DNA of 57,492 nucleotides from Rhizobium sp. ASV20. Lineage in GTDB: Bacteria > Pseudomonadota > Alphaproteobacteria > Rhizobiales > Rhizobiaceae. Both the position numbers and the translations under genes were made by a program. The notes below the pieces were generated by a model, which saw only the letters and a program-made list of their open reading frames with translations, searched no databases and was not told where the DNA came from. The DNA is taken from contig NZ_JAELTU010000028.1 of NCBI RefSeq assembly GCF_016429015.1, forward strand, positions 1-57,492. The letters are read 5' to 3'. This document shows, in pieces, positions 8,274 to 16,576 of the stretch (positions are counted from its first letter, which is position 1; the number at the start of each line of letters is the position of its first letter).

Positions 8274-9197
8274 TCAGGAGCGACCAAGCGCCGCGGTACG
8301 AGCCTCGATCGCTGCAACCACCGTTATCATGTCGAGCCGGCCATTGCCGAGTTCGACGCTTTCCCCATAAAGCGTTCGGCAGAGGTCGAGAAGCGGCGAT
8401 GCCGTCCCGGCGGTCTGGGCGACCTGGGCGATCAGATTTGTGCTGTTGAACGCGTCGGCCGTCGCCGCCTGCACTGAAAAATCGCGAGCAACAAGCTTCG
8501 GAATTTTCACGCGGGTGAGATCGCTGGCCATGGGCCCGGAGCCGATGGCCGCCTGGAAGATCGAAAGATCGAGCCCGCTCCGCTCGGCGAAATGCGAGGC
8601 TTCGGCAAGTCCGGCGAGCATCGTGCAGAGATAGAGATTGACCGCCAGCTTCATCAGCAGCGCATTGCCGACCGGACCGCACAGGATCGTTTCTCGGCAC
8701 ATCGGCGCAAGCAACGGCCTCACCTCTTCGACCGTCGCCGCGTCGCCACCCAGCAGTGCAACAAGCTGCGCCGTCTCGGCCGGCTTCCTGGAGCCCGAAA
8801 CCGGAGCTTCGACATAACGACCACCGGCAGCAAGAATATCGGCAGCAAGTCCGCGTGAATATTCGGGCGGGTTGGATCCCATCGAAACCACGATATGCCC
8901 GGCAACCAGCTTCGCGAAATCCGGCTTGCCACGCCCCAGAATGGTGTCCAGCACCGTTTCGTTGACAAGCATCAGGATGACGATGCGGGCGCGCTCGAAT
9001 ACTTCCTCGACACTCGCCGCAATACTGGCGCCAGCCGCGCGCAATGGATAGGTCGCTTCCGGCGATCGATTCCAAACGACGAGCTTCGTGCCCGCTCTTG
9101 CAAGATTGAGGGCCATAGGTTGGCCCATGACGCCGAGACCGACAAAACCGATCTCCTCGCCCGGCTTGCCGCCGGGACGTTCACTGACGTTGGTCAT
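8274..9197 (-). CDS. NAD(P)-dependent beta-hydroxyacid dehydrogenase (HIBADH family)
   Basis: A 307-residue cytoplasmic oxidoreductase. The Rossmann motif GFVGLGVMGQPMA near residue 19 and the substrate segment ending EAPVSGSRKPAE near residue 125 place it with 3-hydroxyisobutyrate dehydrogenase, glyoxylate reductase and 6-phosphogluconate dehydrogenase-like enzymes. The specific substrate cannot be read. The ATG at 9197 follows GGAG; a GTG immediately upstream (9200) is the alternative. It lies downstream of the branched-chain aminotransferase on the same strand, so a role in valine or related catabolism is possible. Confidence 0.88.
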   Translation of the reverse strand: MTNVSERPGGKPGEEIGFVGLGVMGQPMALNLARAGTKLVVWNRSPEATYPLRAAGASIAASVEEVFERARIVILMLVNETVLDTILGRGKPDFAKLVAGHIVVSMGSNPPEYSRGLAADILAAGGRYVEAPVSGSRKPAETAQLVALLGGDAATVEEVRPLLAPMCRETILCGPVGNALLMKLAVNLYLCTMLAGLAEASHFAERSGLDLSIFQAAIGSGPMASDLTRVKIPKLVARDFSVQAATADAFNSTNLIAQVAQTAGTASPLLDLCRTLYGESVELGNGRLDMITVVAAIEARTAALGRS

Positions 9198-9249
9198 CAC
9201 AACTACTCCGATGGTTTTCGGGCGACTATGCGATCTCAGATGTCAGAGC

Positions 9250-9281
9250 CCGGCGGGAAAGCCTCTTTCGGTTCCCGCCGG
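9250..9281. other. Strong hairpin between ilvE and the HIBADH gene
   Basis: A 10-bp perfect inverted repeat CCGGCGGGAA/TTCCCGCCGG (9250-9259 with 9272-9281) lies just beyond the ilvE stop (9333) on the minus strand. No T tract follows, so it may act as an mRNA stabiliser or weak terminator. Confidence 0.5.
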
Positions 9282-9332
9282 ATATCGATCGCGATCCGGT
9301 CAGAGCTTGACACGGATCAGGCGGCTTTCCGC

Positions 9333-10430
9333 TTAGAACAGGCGGTCGAGCCACTCATTCTTGTCCGGCGCGCGGCCGAACTGGATATCGGTCAGCGCTG
9401 CCTTCAGGCGAAGGGTGGTCGCCCCGGCATTACCGTCACCGATCGTGAAGTTGTGCTTGCGGCCCTTGACCTTGCCGATCGGCGTAACGACTGCCGCCGT
9501 GCCGCAGGCGAAGGATTCGCGCAGGCGCCCGCTCTGAGCATCGGCCTGCCACTGCTCGATCGAATAGGGCTCTTCGCGAACGGTAAGACCCATGTCGCGT
9601 CCGAGCTTGATCAGCGAGTCGCGGGTGATGCCCGGCAGGATCGTTCCCGTCAGCGGCGGCGTCTGCAGCGAGCCGTCGTCGAGGACGAAGAAGATGTTCA
9701 TCCCGCCAAGCTCTTCGATCCAGCGCTTTTCGACGGCATCGAGGAAGACGACCTGGTCGCAGCCTTCACGCTGACCTTCGGCGAGCGCGGAAAGGCTCGC
9801 AGCATAGTTGCCGCCGCACTTGGCAGCACCCGTGCCGCCGGGAGCAGCGCGGGTATAGTTTTCCGAAACCCAGAGCGTGACGGCCGATGCGCCGCCCTTG
9901 AAGTAGGAGGCAACCGGCGAGGCGATGACGCAGAAGAGATAGTCCGTGGCCGGCCGTGTGCCGAGCGCGGATTCCGAACCGATCATGAACGGGCGGAGAT
10001 AGAGCGATGCACCCTCGGCAGTCGGGATCCACTCGCGATCGATCTTGACCAGCTCGCGGACGGATTCGACGAAGACCTTTTCCGGCAGCGGCGGCATGGC
10101 CAGCCGCTCGGCCGAATTATGGAAGCGCTGCGCGTTGGCGGTCGGGCGGAACAGCGCAGCACCGCCGTCAGGCAGGTGGTAGGCCTTCATGCCCTCGAAG
10201 ATTTCCTGCGCATAGTGGAGGACTACGGTCGCCGGATCGAGAGCCAGCGCCTTGCGCGCCTCGATCTTGGCGTCGTGCCAGCCGCGGTCCTGCGAATAGC
10301 GGATCGTCACCATGTGATCGGTGAATACGCGGCCGAAGCCCGGGTTCTGCAGCAGGGCTTCACGCTCGCTGGCCGTTGCGGGGCTCGAATTTTTCTGAAT
10401 GTCGAACGTAAGTGCGTCGCCGTTACTCAT
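9333..10430 (-). CDS. ilvE: Branched-chain amino-acid aminotransferase
   Basis: A 365-residue fold-type IV PLP aminotransferase of the longer BCAT type. Recognisable blocks are MVTIRYSQDRGWHDA, the active-site region EIFEGMKAY, the stretch ending GTGAAKCGGNYA, and the C-terminal FACGTAAVVTPIGKVKG. It transfers amino groups between glutamate and leucine, isoleucine or valine in both biosynthesis and breakdown. The ATG at 10430 is preceded by GGAGGAGCC, an excellent ribosome site. Upstream is a 191-bp AT-richer promoter region; no attenuator-like leader is obvious there. Confidence 0.95.
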   Translation of the reverse strand: MSNGDALTFDIQKNSSPATASEREALLQNPGFGRVFTDHMVTIRYSQDRGWHDAKIEARKALALDPATVVLHYAQEIFEGMKAYHLPDGGAALFRPTANAQRFHNSAERLAMPPLPEKVFVESVRELVKIDREWIPTAEGASLYLRPFMIGSESALGTRPATDYLFCVIASPVASYFKGGASAVTLWVSENYTRAAPGGTGAAKCGGNYAASLSALAEGQREGCDQVVFLDAVEKRWIEELGGMNIFFVLDDGSLQTPPLTGTILPGITRDSLIKLGRDMGLTVREEPYSIEQWQADAQSGRLRESFACGTAAVVTPIGKVKGRKHNFTIGDGNAGATTLRLKAALTDIQFGRAPDKNEWLDRLF

Positions 10431-10621
10431 GGCTCCTCCAATGCTTCATTTGTTGCGGCTTGGGCCGCCGATCTCCCGAAGGAAGAATTAAACCAAATCG
10501 GGTGGTATTTGATTGCGTTTACGCCTGTTGCCGCGCAAGTTTAAGAGCGCTTTACATAAATTTTTGACCGGAATCGCTATTTTTCGCTCATCGGCGCGTT
10601 GCGCCTTCCATCCGCCCCGCA

Positions 10622-11884
10622 TCACAGCGCCTTCGCCAACGCTTCTGCCGCCCGAACGCCGCTCTCGTAAGCACCGTGCGCCGTCGAATATCGAGCCCGC
10701 GAACAAGCCTCTCCGGCAAAATAAAGACGATCATTGTGGGCAGCGGCCAATACCCCGCGCAGGTCGGAGGCGCCGGGAACGGCGTAGGAATAGGACCCGC
10801 CGACAAAGGGCTCACTCGCCCAGGCAGACGCGGCAAGAGGCGAAAGTTTCGCTCCGACATCCCCACCGAAGACGCGCTTCAATTGCTCCACCGAAAAGTC
10901 GAAGGCGGCTTCCCTGCCTTGCCGCTCGAGATCGAGTGCGAGATCCCCGGCGAAATAGGCCTCGATAACAGGCGCACCAAATGGCCGCAGCTGATAGGCA
11001 CCGGTGCGGCGATCCTGTCGCGATCCCATGACATGCGTGTCCTCGGGGAACATGCCGGGCTCGGACGTCTGGATGAAAAGCTTATTGGCCAGCCCGAGAG
11101 GCAGACGCGCGGCAGCCTCGATCTTCTCCGGCAGCGCCGGCCAGAAAGTGATCCTCTCCGCGGCCAAGACATTGGTGGAAACGGAGACGACAACGGCCTT
11201 CGCCTTCAGCTCACCCTTGCTTGTCGAAATGACAAGGTGGTCCGCGCCGCTATGGTCGATCCGATTGACCTCAACGCCCAGAATGGTCGGCACAGGCAGG
11301 CCATAGGTAGCCACAAGCGTGCCGTAACCTTCACGGACACGCCAATCCGGGCCGGGACCGGGATCATAGCGGCCGAGATCGATGACCGAAGACTTGGGCA
11401 ATTCCGCCCCGGTCATGAAGGCGCCGACGGCATAGATTCTTTCACGCCACGGTTCGTCCTCGGGCAACATGGCCGAAAGATCGGTGTCGCCAGCCCCATC
11501 ATAGGCGTCGACCCGCTCGAAAAAGTCCGCCACCGCACTTGCGGCCGCCTTCATATCAGGGTCGCCGCGCTCGAATTGTCGTCCGCCGTCGCTCCAGGGA
11601 GCTGGGGTGCGATCAACCGTCAGGCCAATCTCCTCGGTGATCTTTGTCCAGGGATTGCTGCGTGCGCCGTGCAGCCAGCCGCAGCCGAGATCGAGTGCGA
11701 CGCCATCCGCGCCGAAAGGATGGACCGTTCGCGCCCGCCCGCCGACACGATCGGAAGCTTCGAGCAGTACGATGGAAAGGTCGGGCCGGACCAATTGCAG
11801 CCGCCGGGCGGCACCAACGCCAGCTGCACCGGCGCCAATCACGGCGACGTCAACTTCGCCACCCCTCCATGATTCGCTGGGCAT
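10622..11884 (-). CDS. FAD-dependent amine oxidase (flavin monoamine oxidase family)
   Basis: A 420-residue flavoprotein. The N-terminal dinucleotide motif VAVIGAGAAGVGAARRL and the following ASDRVGGRARTV segment are the standard FAD-binding signatures. The C-terminal AGEACSRARYSTAHGAYESG motif is typical of amine oxidases and polyamine oxidases. The likely reaction is oxidation of an amine with O2 to give aldehyde, ammonia and H2O2. The frame stays open upstream to 12076, but the ATG at 11884 sits right before the FAD domain. It is divergent from the copper-handling run starting at 12033, and copper-linked regulation is not implied by sequence. Confidence 0.88.
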   Translation of the reverse strand: MPSESWRGGEVDVAVIGAGAAGVGAARRLQLVRPDLSIVLLEASDRVGGRARTVHPFGADGVALDLGCGWLHGARSNPWTKITEEIGLTVDRTPAPWSDGGRQFERGDPDMKAAASAVADFFERVDAYDGAGDTDLSAMLPEDEPWRERIYAVGAFMTGAELPKSSVIDLGRYDPGPGPDWRVREGYGTLVATYGLPVPTILGVEVNRIDHSGADHLVISTSKGELKAKAVVVSVSTNVLAAERITFWPALPEKIEAAARLPLGLANKLFIQTSEPGMFPEDTHVMGSRQDRRTGAYQLRPFGAPVIEAYFAGDLALDLERQGREAAFDFSVEQLKRVFGGDVGAKLSPLAASAWASEPFVGGSYSYAVPGASDLRGVLAAAHNDRLYFAGEACSRARYSTAHGAYESGVRAAEALAKAL

Positions 11885-12032
11885 TCCACTTCCTTTTCGC
11901 ACACGCGCCTGACGATCTGTAACTGAGCTTCGCGCGCCGTGTAAACGGCACTGCGGCTGTGCATACCAAATTGCCGCATTGAGATGCCGCGACGAATGTC
12001 GTAGTTGCTTTGGACAATAATGGGGGACAAAC

Positions 12033-12437
12033 GTGCGGAAGCGAACCTTTGGGACAACGCAGTGGCTGGTGCGCATTCTATGCGCCGTCGCTTTGCTGTC
12101 CGTCGGCTTTGCCCACCGCCCCGCCGTTTCGGCAGCAGCCGAACCTACCCCGTTCGAACTTGCTCAGTACCGCCTGCCAGACGGAACACTGCCGATCATC
12201 TGCGTCACCGAACGGACGCCGGACGGCAAGGAGCACAGCAAGGCCTATATGCCGGGATGCGAGGCGTGCCGCATTTCCGCGGCCGCGCTGCTCCCGACCC
12301 CGCCGACGGATATTTGCGAGCATCTTGCCTTTGTCCGCGAAGATGTCGTCGTCGCCAAGAACGAGGCATTCCACCGCCAGCTTTATCCGCCCAATAGCGG
12401 CCCACGCGCTCCGCCTGCCCTCAGAAGCTTTGCCTGA
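12033..12437 (+). CDS. Small exported DUF2946-like protein, first gene of copper-handling run
   Basis: A 134-residue protein beginning with GTG at 12033 after GGGGGACA. A basic N-terminus and hydrophobic core (residues 11-28, ending VSAAAEPT) indicate export. The mature part has cysteines in the contexts ICVTE, PGCEACR and DICEH, and the C-terminus ends in a proline-rich PRAPPALRS stretch, which I associate with DUF2946-like proteins of metal loci. The family match is tentative. It precedes the PepSY, PCuAC, SCO and CopC genes on the same strand, and a role in periplasmic metal handling is inferred from that. Confidence 0.55.
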   Translation: MRKRTFGTTQWLVRILCAVALLSVGFAHRPAVSAAAEPTPFELAQYRLPDGTLPIICVTERTPDGKEHSKAYMPGCEACRISAAALLPTPPTDICEHLAFVREDVVVAKNEAFHRQLYPPNSGPRAPPALRSFA

Positions 12438-12686
12438 ACCCTGCGTCGCGGCGATGTCGTGACGCTTGTCGTCAATGGCGGCCGGACCAAGCACGAGAGC
12501 AATCGTGCCGGCTGCGGGTAAGGTGCCTTTCCTGCCGATGTCTCGAAGCTTGATGGAGCGCTCATGGCAGCTCTAACGGCGACGTCGGTACGGGCAGCGA
12601 CCGAAGCGGTCGCGCCTCTCCCGCAGACAGGCATTCCTCTTGCAGATCGGGTCATTCCGCGCCGCCGCTTCTTCGGGGAGCTCCCC
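12438..12686. other. Gap between DUF2946-like and PepSY genes; no confident gene
   Basis: Frames are open on both strands but none has family features. The frame of the upstream gene continues past its TGA for 27 sense codons to a TAA at 12519-12521. An in-frame ATG at 12564 could extend the PepSY protein by 41 residues without any membrane or domain feature. Confidence 0.4.
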
Positions 12687-14060
12687 ATGTCCGCCTTCAC
12701 CGCGACCGAGCCGAGCGCCGTCGCAGCCGATAACATCTCACTCTATCGCGCAATCTGGCGCTGGCATTTCTTCGCCGGCCTGCTCGTCGTACCCTTCCTG
12801 CTCAATCTGGCGATCACCGGATCCATCTATCTTTTCAAGGATCAGATCGCCGACACCTTTTATGCCCACCGTTACATTGTTGCCGATACGGGCTCTATGC
12901 TCCCGCCTCAGGAGATCGTAGACGCCGCGCTCACGGCAATGCCGGGCGCCAGGGCGACGTCCTATCGGGAACCTGCAGCCGGCGATCGATCTGCCATTGT
13001 GACGGTATCGAAGGCCGGGCAATCGACGCTCGTTTATGTCAATCCGCACAATGGCGAGGTGCTTGGCTCGGTCGGTTCCAAGCAGGAGTTCAGCTGGGTC
13101 GTCAAACGCATCCACAGCCTTGAATATTTCGGCACATGGACCAACCGCATCATCGAAATCGTCGGCGGCTTCGCCCTGATGCTTGTTGTGACCGGCATCT
13201 ATCTCTGGTGGCCGCGCCGCCAGACGGGCGGGGTCGTGACTATCCGCGGCACCCCATCCCGCCGCGTCTTCTGGCGCGATCTGCACGCCGTGACCGGCGC
13301 GATCGCCGGCATCCTCATTTTCTTTCTGGCATTCACCGGCATGCCCTGGTCCGGCTACTGGGGCGCCAATGTCAACGCCTGGCTGACGACAAACGACTTG
13401 GGAACGCCGGCTGCGGTCTGGGACGATGTTCCGAAGTCGACGAAGGTGACACAGGATGTCGTCAGCCGCGCCGGCTGGATCGTCGAGAACGCTCCCGTTC
13501 CGCTTTCCAACACGGCTTCAGCTCAATCGGCGCAGCCGATCGGCCTGAATGAGGCGGTCGGGATCATGCACGGATTGGGAATGATCGCCGGCGCGGATCT
13601 GGCAATCCCGATCGACGGGACGGGCGTCTACACTGCCAGCCACTATTTCGGCGACCTAGGCAAGGAACGCACGGTCCACATCGATCAATATTCCGGCAAA
13701 CCGCTGGTCGATATCTCCTTCGATCAGTATCCGGCATTCGGCAAAGCAATCGAATGGGGCATCAATGTCCATCAAGGAATGGAATGGGGCCTCTTCAATC
13801 AGTTGCTAATGCTGGCGACCTGCATTGCCATCATCCTCAGCTGCGTCACCGCCGTCATGATGTGGTGGAAGCGCCGGCCGGCCGGTCGCCTCGGGGTGCC
13901 GCCCATGCCGCCGCAAAGGTCCGTTTATATCGGCCTGTGGCTGATAGCGATCGTCTTCGGCGCTGCCTTTCCACTCACCGGTCTTGCTATCGTCGTGATG
14001 CTGCTGGTCGACCAAACCATCCTTCGCTTCGTGCCGCCGCTGAAGCGGTTCTTCTCATGA
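12687..14060 (+). CDS. PepSY domain membrane protein (PepSY-associated TM family)
   Basis: A 457-residue inner-membrane protein with four main helices. The first follows the conserved YRAIWRWHFFAGLLVVPFL segment; then comes a periplasmic PepSY part, a helix near IEIVGGFALMLVVTGIYLWWPRR, one near TGAIAGILIFFLAFTGMPWSG, and a C-terminal pair. Conserved histidines in the helices (RWHFFAG, DLHAVTG, NVHQGMEWG) suggest haem or metal binding, as in ferric or cupric reductase-like relatives. The ATG at 12687 follows GGGGAG and starts at the family's usual N-terminus. The neighbours PCuAC, SCO and CopC point to copper handling. The role is inferred. Confidence 0.85.
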   Translation: MSAFTATEPSAVAADNISLYRAIWRWHFFAGLLVVPFLLNLAITGSIYLFKDQIADTFYAHRYIVADTGSMLPPQEIVDAALTAMPGARATSYREPAAGDRSAIVTVSKAGQSTLVYVNPHNGEVLGSVGSKQEFSWVVKRIHSLEYFGTWTNRIIEIVGGFALMLVVTGIYLWWPRRQTGGVVTIRGTPSRRVFWRDLHAVTGAIAGILIFFLAFTGMPWSGYWGANVNAWLTTNDLGTPAAVWDDVPKSTKVTQDVVSRAGWIVENAPVPLSNTASAQSAQPIGLNEAVGIMHGLGMIAGADLAIPIDGTGVYTASHYFGDLGKERTVHIDQYSGKPLVDISFDQYPAFGKAIEWGINVHQGMEWGLFNQLLMLATCIAIILSCVTAVMMWWKRRPAGRLGVPPMPPQRSVYIGLWLIAIVFGAAFPLTGLAIVVMLLVDQTILRFVPPLKRFFS

Positions 14061-14116
14061 AACGCTGCGCGGCAGCATTTGCCGCGCGGCATCCAGATCC
14101 TAGGAGGAAACCGATC

Positions 14117-14614
14117 ATGAACCGATTTATCAGCTCTTTCATTGCCGCGAGCCTCTGCCTCGCCACTCCGGGGCTGGCTTGCGCCGCCGACATAGCGCTT
14201 GGAAGCATCAGGATCGCCAACCCCTACGCTCGCGCCATGGTGCCGGGCGCCGAGGTCGGCGGGGGCTATATGACCATCACCAACAGCGGCAAGACCGACG
14301 ACCGACTGGTCTCGGCAACGTCATCGCGAGCAGCCAAGGTCGAGATCCATGAGATGAAAATGGACAAGGACGTGATGGTCATGCGCAAGCTTGAAAACGG
14401 CCTGGCTCTCCCGGCCGGCAAGAGCGTCCAGCTGAAGCCCGGCAGCTACCATGTCATGTTCATGGATGTCGTCGACCCGTTCAGGCAGGGCGAGACGATC
14501 AGGACGAGATTGACCTTCGAAAAGGCCGGATCGATCGATGTCGACTTCGCAGTCGGATCGGCGATTGCCAAGAAGGCCGACAATGGAGGCGACCATGCCA
14601 ACGCAGCTGAATGA
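14117..14614 (+). CDS. PCuAC-type periplasmic copper chaperone
   Basis: A 165-residue exported protein with a signal peptide ending near AAD (residue 25). The Cu(I)-binding residues of the DUF461/PCuAC family are visible: His78, Met89, His112 and Met114. The C-terminus has a further histidine (GGDHANAAE). PCuAC proteins carry Cu(I) in the periplasm and, with SCO, load the CuA or CuB site of cytochrome c oxidase. The ATG follows AGGAGG (14102-14107). The SCO gene follows after 49 bp, matching the pcuC-sco pairing known from Bradyrhizobium. Confidence 0.92.
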   Translation: MNRFISSFIAASLCLATPGLACAADIALGSIRIANPYARAMVPGAEVGGGYMTITNSGKTDDRLVSATSSRAAKVEIHEMKMDKDVMVMRKLENGLALPAGKSVQLKPGSYHVMFMDVVDPFRQGETIRTRLTFEKAGSIDVDFAVGSAIAKKADNGGDHANAAE

Positions 14615-14663
14615 ACGGCGCAACACCAGCCGCGTCTCCCTTCACAACAGGCGGGAGAAGCCG

Positions 14664-15257
14664 ATGTTCACAAGGGAATGGTCCATCCCAGCGGTCCTGA
14701 CGATCTTCCTGCTCGGCGTCTGCGGCTTGATCGCTTACTTCACCTGGAGCCTCATTCCGCCGGCAGCGGCTGCGGAAAGCCAGATGGGCGGACCGTTCAA
14801 TCTGATCGACGACCGCGGTCAACCGATCACGGAGCAGGCGCTCAAGGGCCATCCGTCGTTGATCTACTTCGGCTACACCCATTGCCCCGATGTCTGCCCG
14901 ACGACGCTCTTCGAGATGGCCGGCTGGTTCAAGACGCTCGGCCCTGACGCGGACAGGCTGAAGGCCTATTTCTTCTCCGTGGATCCTGAACGCGATACGC
15001 CTGATGTCATGCACAAATACACCGGCAATTTCACGGATCGTATCACCGGCGTTACCGGCGATCCGGCAGAAATGCAGAAGGCCATCAAAGCTTGGCGCAT
15101 CTATGCCAAGAAGGTGCCATCTCCCGGCGGCGATTACACCATGGACCACACCGCCTCCGTTCTGCTCGTCAATGCCAGCGGCAATCTGCGCAGCCTGATT
15201 GCCTATGGTGAAGACGAGAGCGTGGCGCTGCAAAAGATCCGCAACCTTCTGAAATGA
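14664..15257 (+). CDS. SCO1/SenC family copper chaperone / thiol protein
   Basis: A 197-residue membrane-anchored thioredoxin-fold protein. One N-terminal helix (residues 9-31) is followed by the periplasmic SCO domain. The copper/thiol motif CPDVC uses Cys74 and Cys78, and the third ligand is His162 in the DHTAS segment. SCO proteins insert copper into, or keep reduced the cysteines of, the CuA centre of cytochrome oxidase. The ATG at 14664 has GGGAGAAG just upstream. Upstream in-frame ATGs at 14583 and 14595 would overlap the PCuAC gene end and add only a charged tail. Confidence 0.93.
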   Translation: MFTREWSIPAVLTIFLLGVCGLIAYFTWSLIPPAAAAESQMGGPFNLIDDRGQPITEQALKGHPSLIYFGYTHCPDVCPTTLFEMAGWFKTLGPDADRLKAYFFSVDPERDTPDVMHKYTGNFTDRITGVTGDPAEMQKAIKAWRIYAKKVPSPGGDYTMDHTASVLLVNASGNLRSLIAYGEDESVALQKIRNLLK

Positions 15258-15379
15258 GCGGCCAAGGGCCGTCCTTATAGATCCCGTCGGCGCAATCCGA
15301 ACGGACATTACCGGCGACTTGGTTCGCCAGCAAACCGGCCGCAGCCCCTGCTGCGCTCAAAACCCGAAAGGAAAACGGC

Positions 15380-15748
15380 ATGCCCAAGATGAAGAAACTA
15401 TTGCTTGCAACGTTCGCCGTCAGCTTCGCACTTGCGGGCCAGGCCCTGGCACACGCCCACCTCAAGACCTCGGCACCTGCCGCCGACGGCACCGTGAAAC
15501 AGGCACCCACGGAACTCGACCTCACCTTTACCGAAAGTCTCAACCTGAAATTCAGCGGCGTGACCGTGACCGGCGCCGACAAGAAAGCCGTGAAGACGGG
15601 CACTTCCTCGCTGATGGATGCCGACAAGACTCTGATGGTTCCCGTAAGCGACAAGCTTGCACCCGGAAAATACACGGTCGATTGGCATGTACTCTCGACC
15701 GATGGTCACAAGACCAACGGCACCTATACCTTCACCGTCGCTCCCTGA
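15380..15748 (+). CDS. CopC/YobA family periplasmic copper-binding protein
   Basis: A 122-residue protein with a signal peptide cleaved before HAHLKTSAPA, so the mature N-terminus starts with the copper-binding His25 (and His27). The C-terminal segment carries His103 and His110 (DWHVLSTDGH), the usual remaining Cu(II) ligands. It consists of a single CopC beta-barrel with no fused CopD, and no copD gene follows. It is the last gene of the copper run, 122 bp after the SCO gene, and may be cotranscribed with it. Confidence 0.93.
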   Translation: MPKMKKLLLATFAVSFALAGQALAHAHLKTSAPAADGTVKQAPTELDLTFTESLNLKFSGVTVTGADKKAVKTGTSSLMDADKTLMVPVSDKLAPGKYTVDWHVLSTDGHKTNGTYTFTVAP

Positions 15749-15820
15749 TCGGACGGGCCCGGGGCGGCTGACGGCCGCTCCGGAAACATCCGACCGATAA
15801 GGAGGATGAGATGCGGGCAG

Positions 15821-16576
15821 CTATCCAGATACACATTTCTTGACGAAGTGCAGCCAGGTGTCGTTGCGCCGCACGGTCGCCCTCGGCAGGCCGAACGGAT
15901 CGTCGTTAGGCCGCGCCCTGCCGCGCTGCGTCGTGGTCGCAACGCTATAGCCGGCCTCGCGGACCAGCTTTCGATCGAGCGGCTTTTGATCGCCATAAGG
16001 AAAGCAGAACGACGAGACCTCGACGGCGAGCAGATCTTCCAGCTGGCTGCGTGACTGGGAGATCTGCCGACGCGCTTCCGCTTCATCCAATTGCGGCAGG
16101 TGGACATGGTCGAGCGTATGCGAACCGACCTCGTGCCCCAGGCTGCTCCAATGGCGCAACTGCTCCGCCGACATGCAAGCAGCAGGTCCGACACCGAGTG
16201 GCACGTCCCAGACATTGCCGCCGCCGATCTGATTGGCGACCACGAAATTCGTTGCGGTGAAGCCGTGCTCCTGCAGCACCGGCAAGGCATTCTCATAGAC
16301 GTTCAGGTAGCTGTCATCGAAGGTGATGGCGACAACCTTGCCTGCCTTCACGCCCATGACGTAAGGCATCGCTTCGCGCAGCGACAACCCCTGTATTCCG
16401 AGCCTTTTCAGCCACTTCATCTGACTGCGGAAAGCATCCGGGTGGACGACCATGCTTCTATACGGTGTCCGGCCCGAAGGCGGCACCGCAATCTGATGAT
16501 ATGCGAGGATAGGAACGGGCAATTGAACGGTCTCGAAGTCAGATGGAGCGGCGCGAACGTAGTGCAATTCTTGCAC
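15821..16576 (-). CDS. Polysaccharide deacetylase (NodB homology domain)
   Basis: A 251-residue CE4 enzyme. The N-terminal PVPILAYHQI segment, the metal/catalytic motif TFDDSY (Asp87, Asp88) and the zinc motif SHTLDH (His153, His157) are all present, so it should be active on an N-acetylated glycan. It starts with GTG at 16576, inside the last 38 bp of the upstream GT25 gene. No better start keeps the conserved YHQI block, so translation is probably coupled. No signal peptide is obvious, which fits action on a cytoplasmic glycan precursor. The partner gene suggests lipopolysaccharide or another surface glycan as target. Confidence 0.87.
   Translation of the reverse strand: MQELHYVRAAPSDFETVQLPVPILAYHQIAVPPSGRTPYRSMVVHPDAFRSQMKWLKRLGIQGLSLREAMPYVMGVKAGKVVAITFDDSYLNVYENALPVLQEHGFTATNFVVANQIGGGNVWDVPLGVGPAACMSAEQLRHWSSLGHEVGSHTLDHVHLPQLDEAEARRQISQSRSQLEDLLAVEVSSFCFPYGDQKPLDRKLVREAGYSVATTTQRGRARPNDDPFGLPRATVRRNDTWLHFVKKCVSG

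Noticed and set aside
13754..14116. Long open frame upstream of and in frame with the PCuAC gene
   Set aside because: It is antisense-free but overlaps the PepSY coding region in another frame. The signal peptide, ribosome site and family start place the PCuAC start at 14117.
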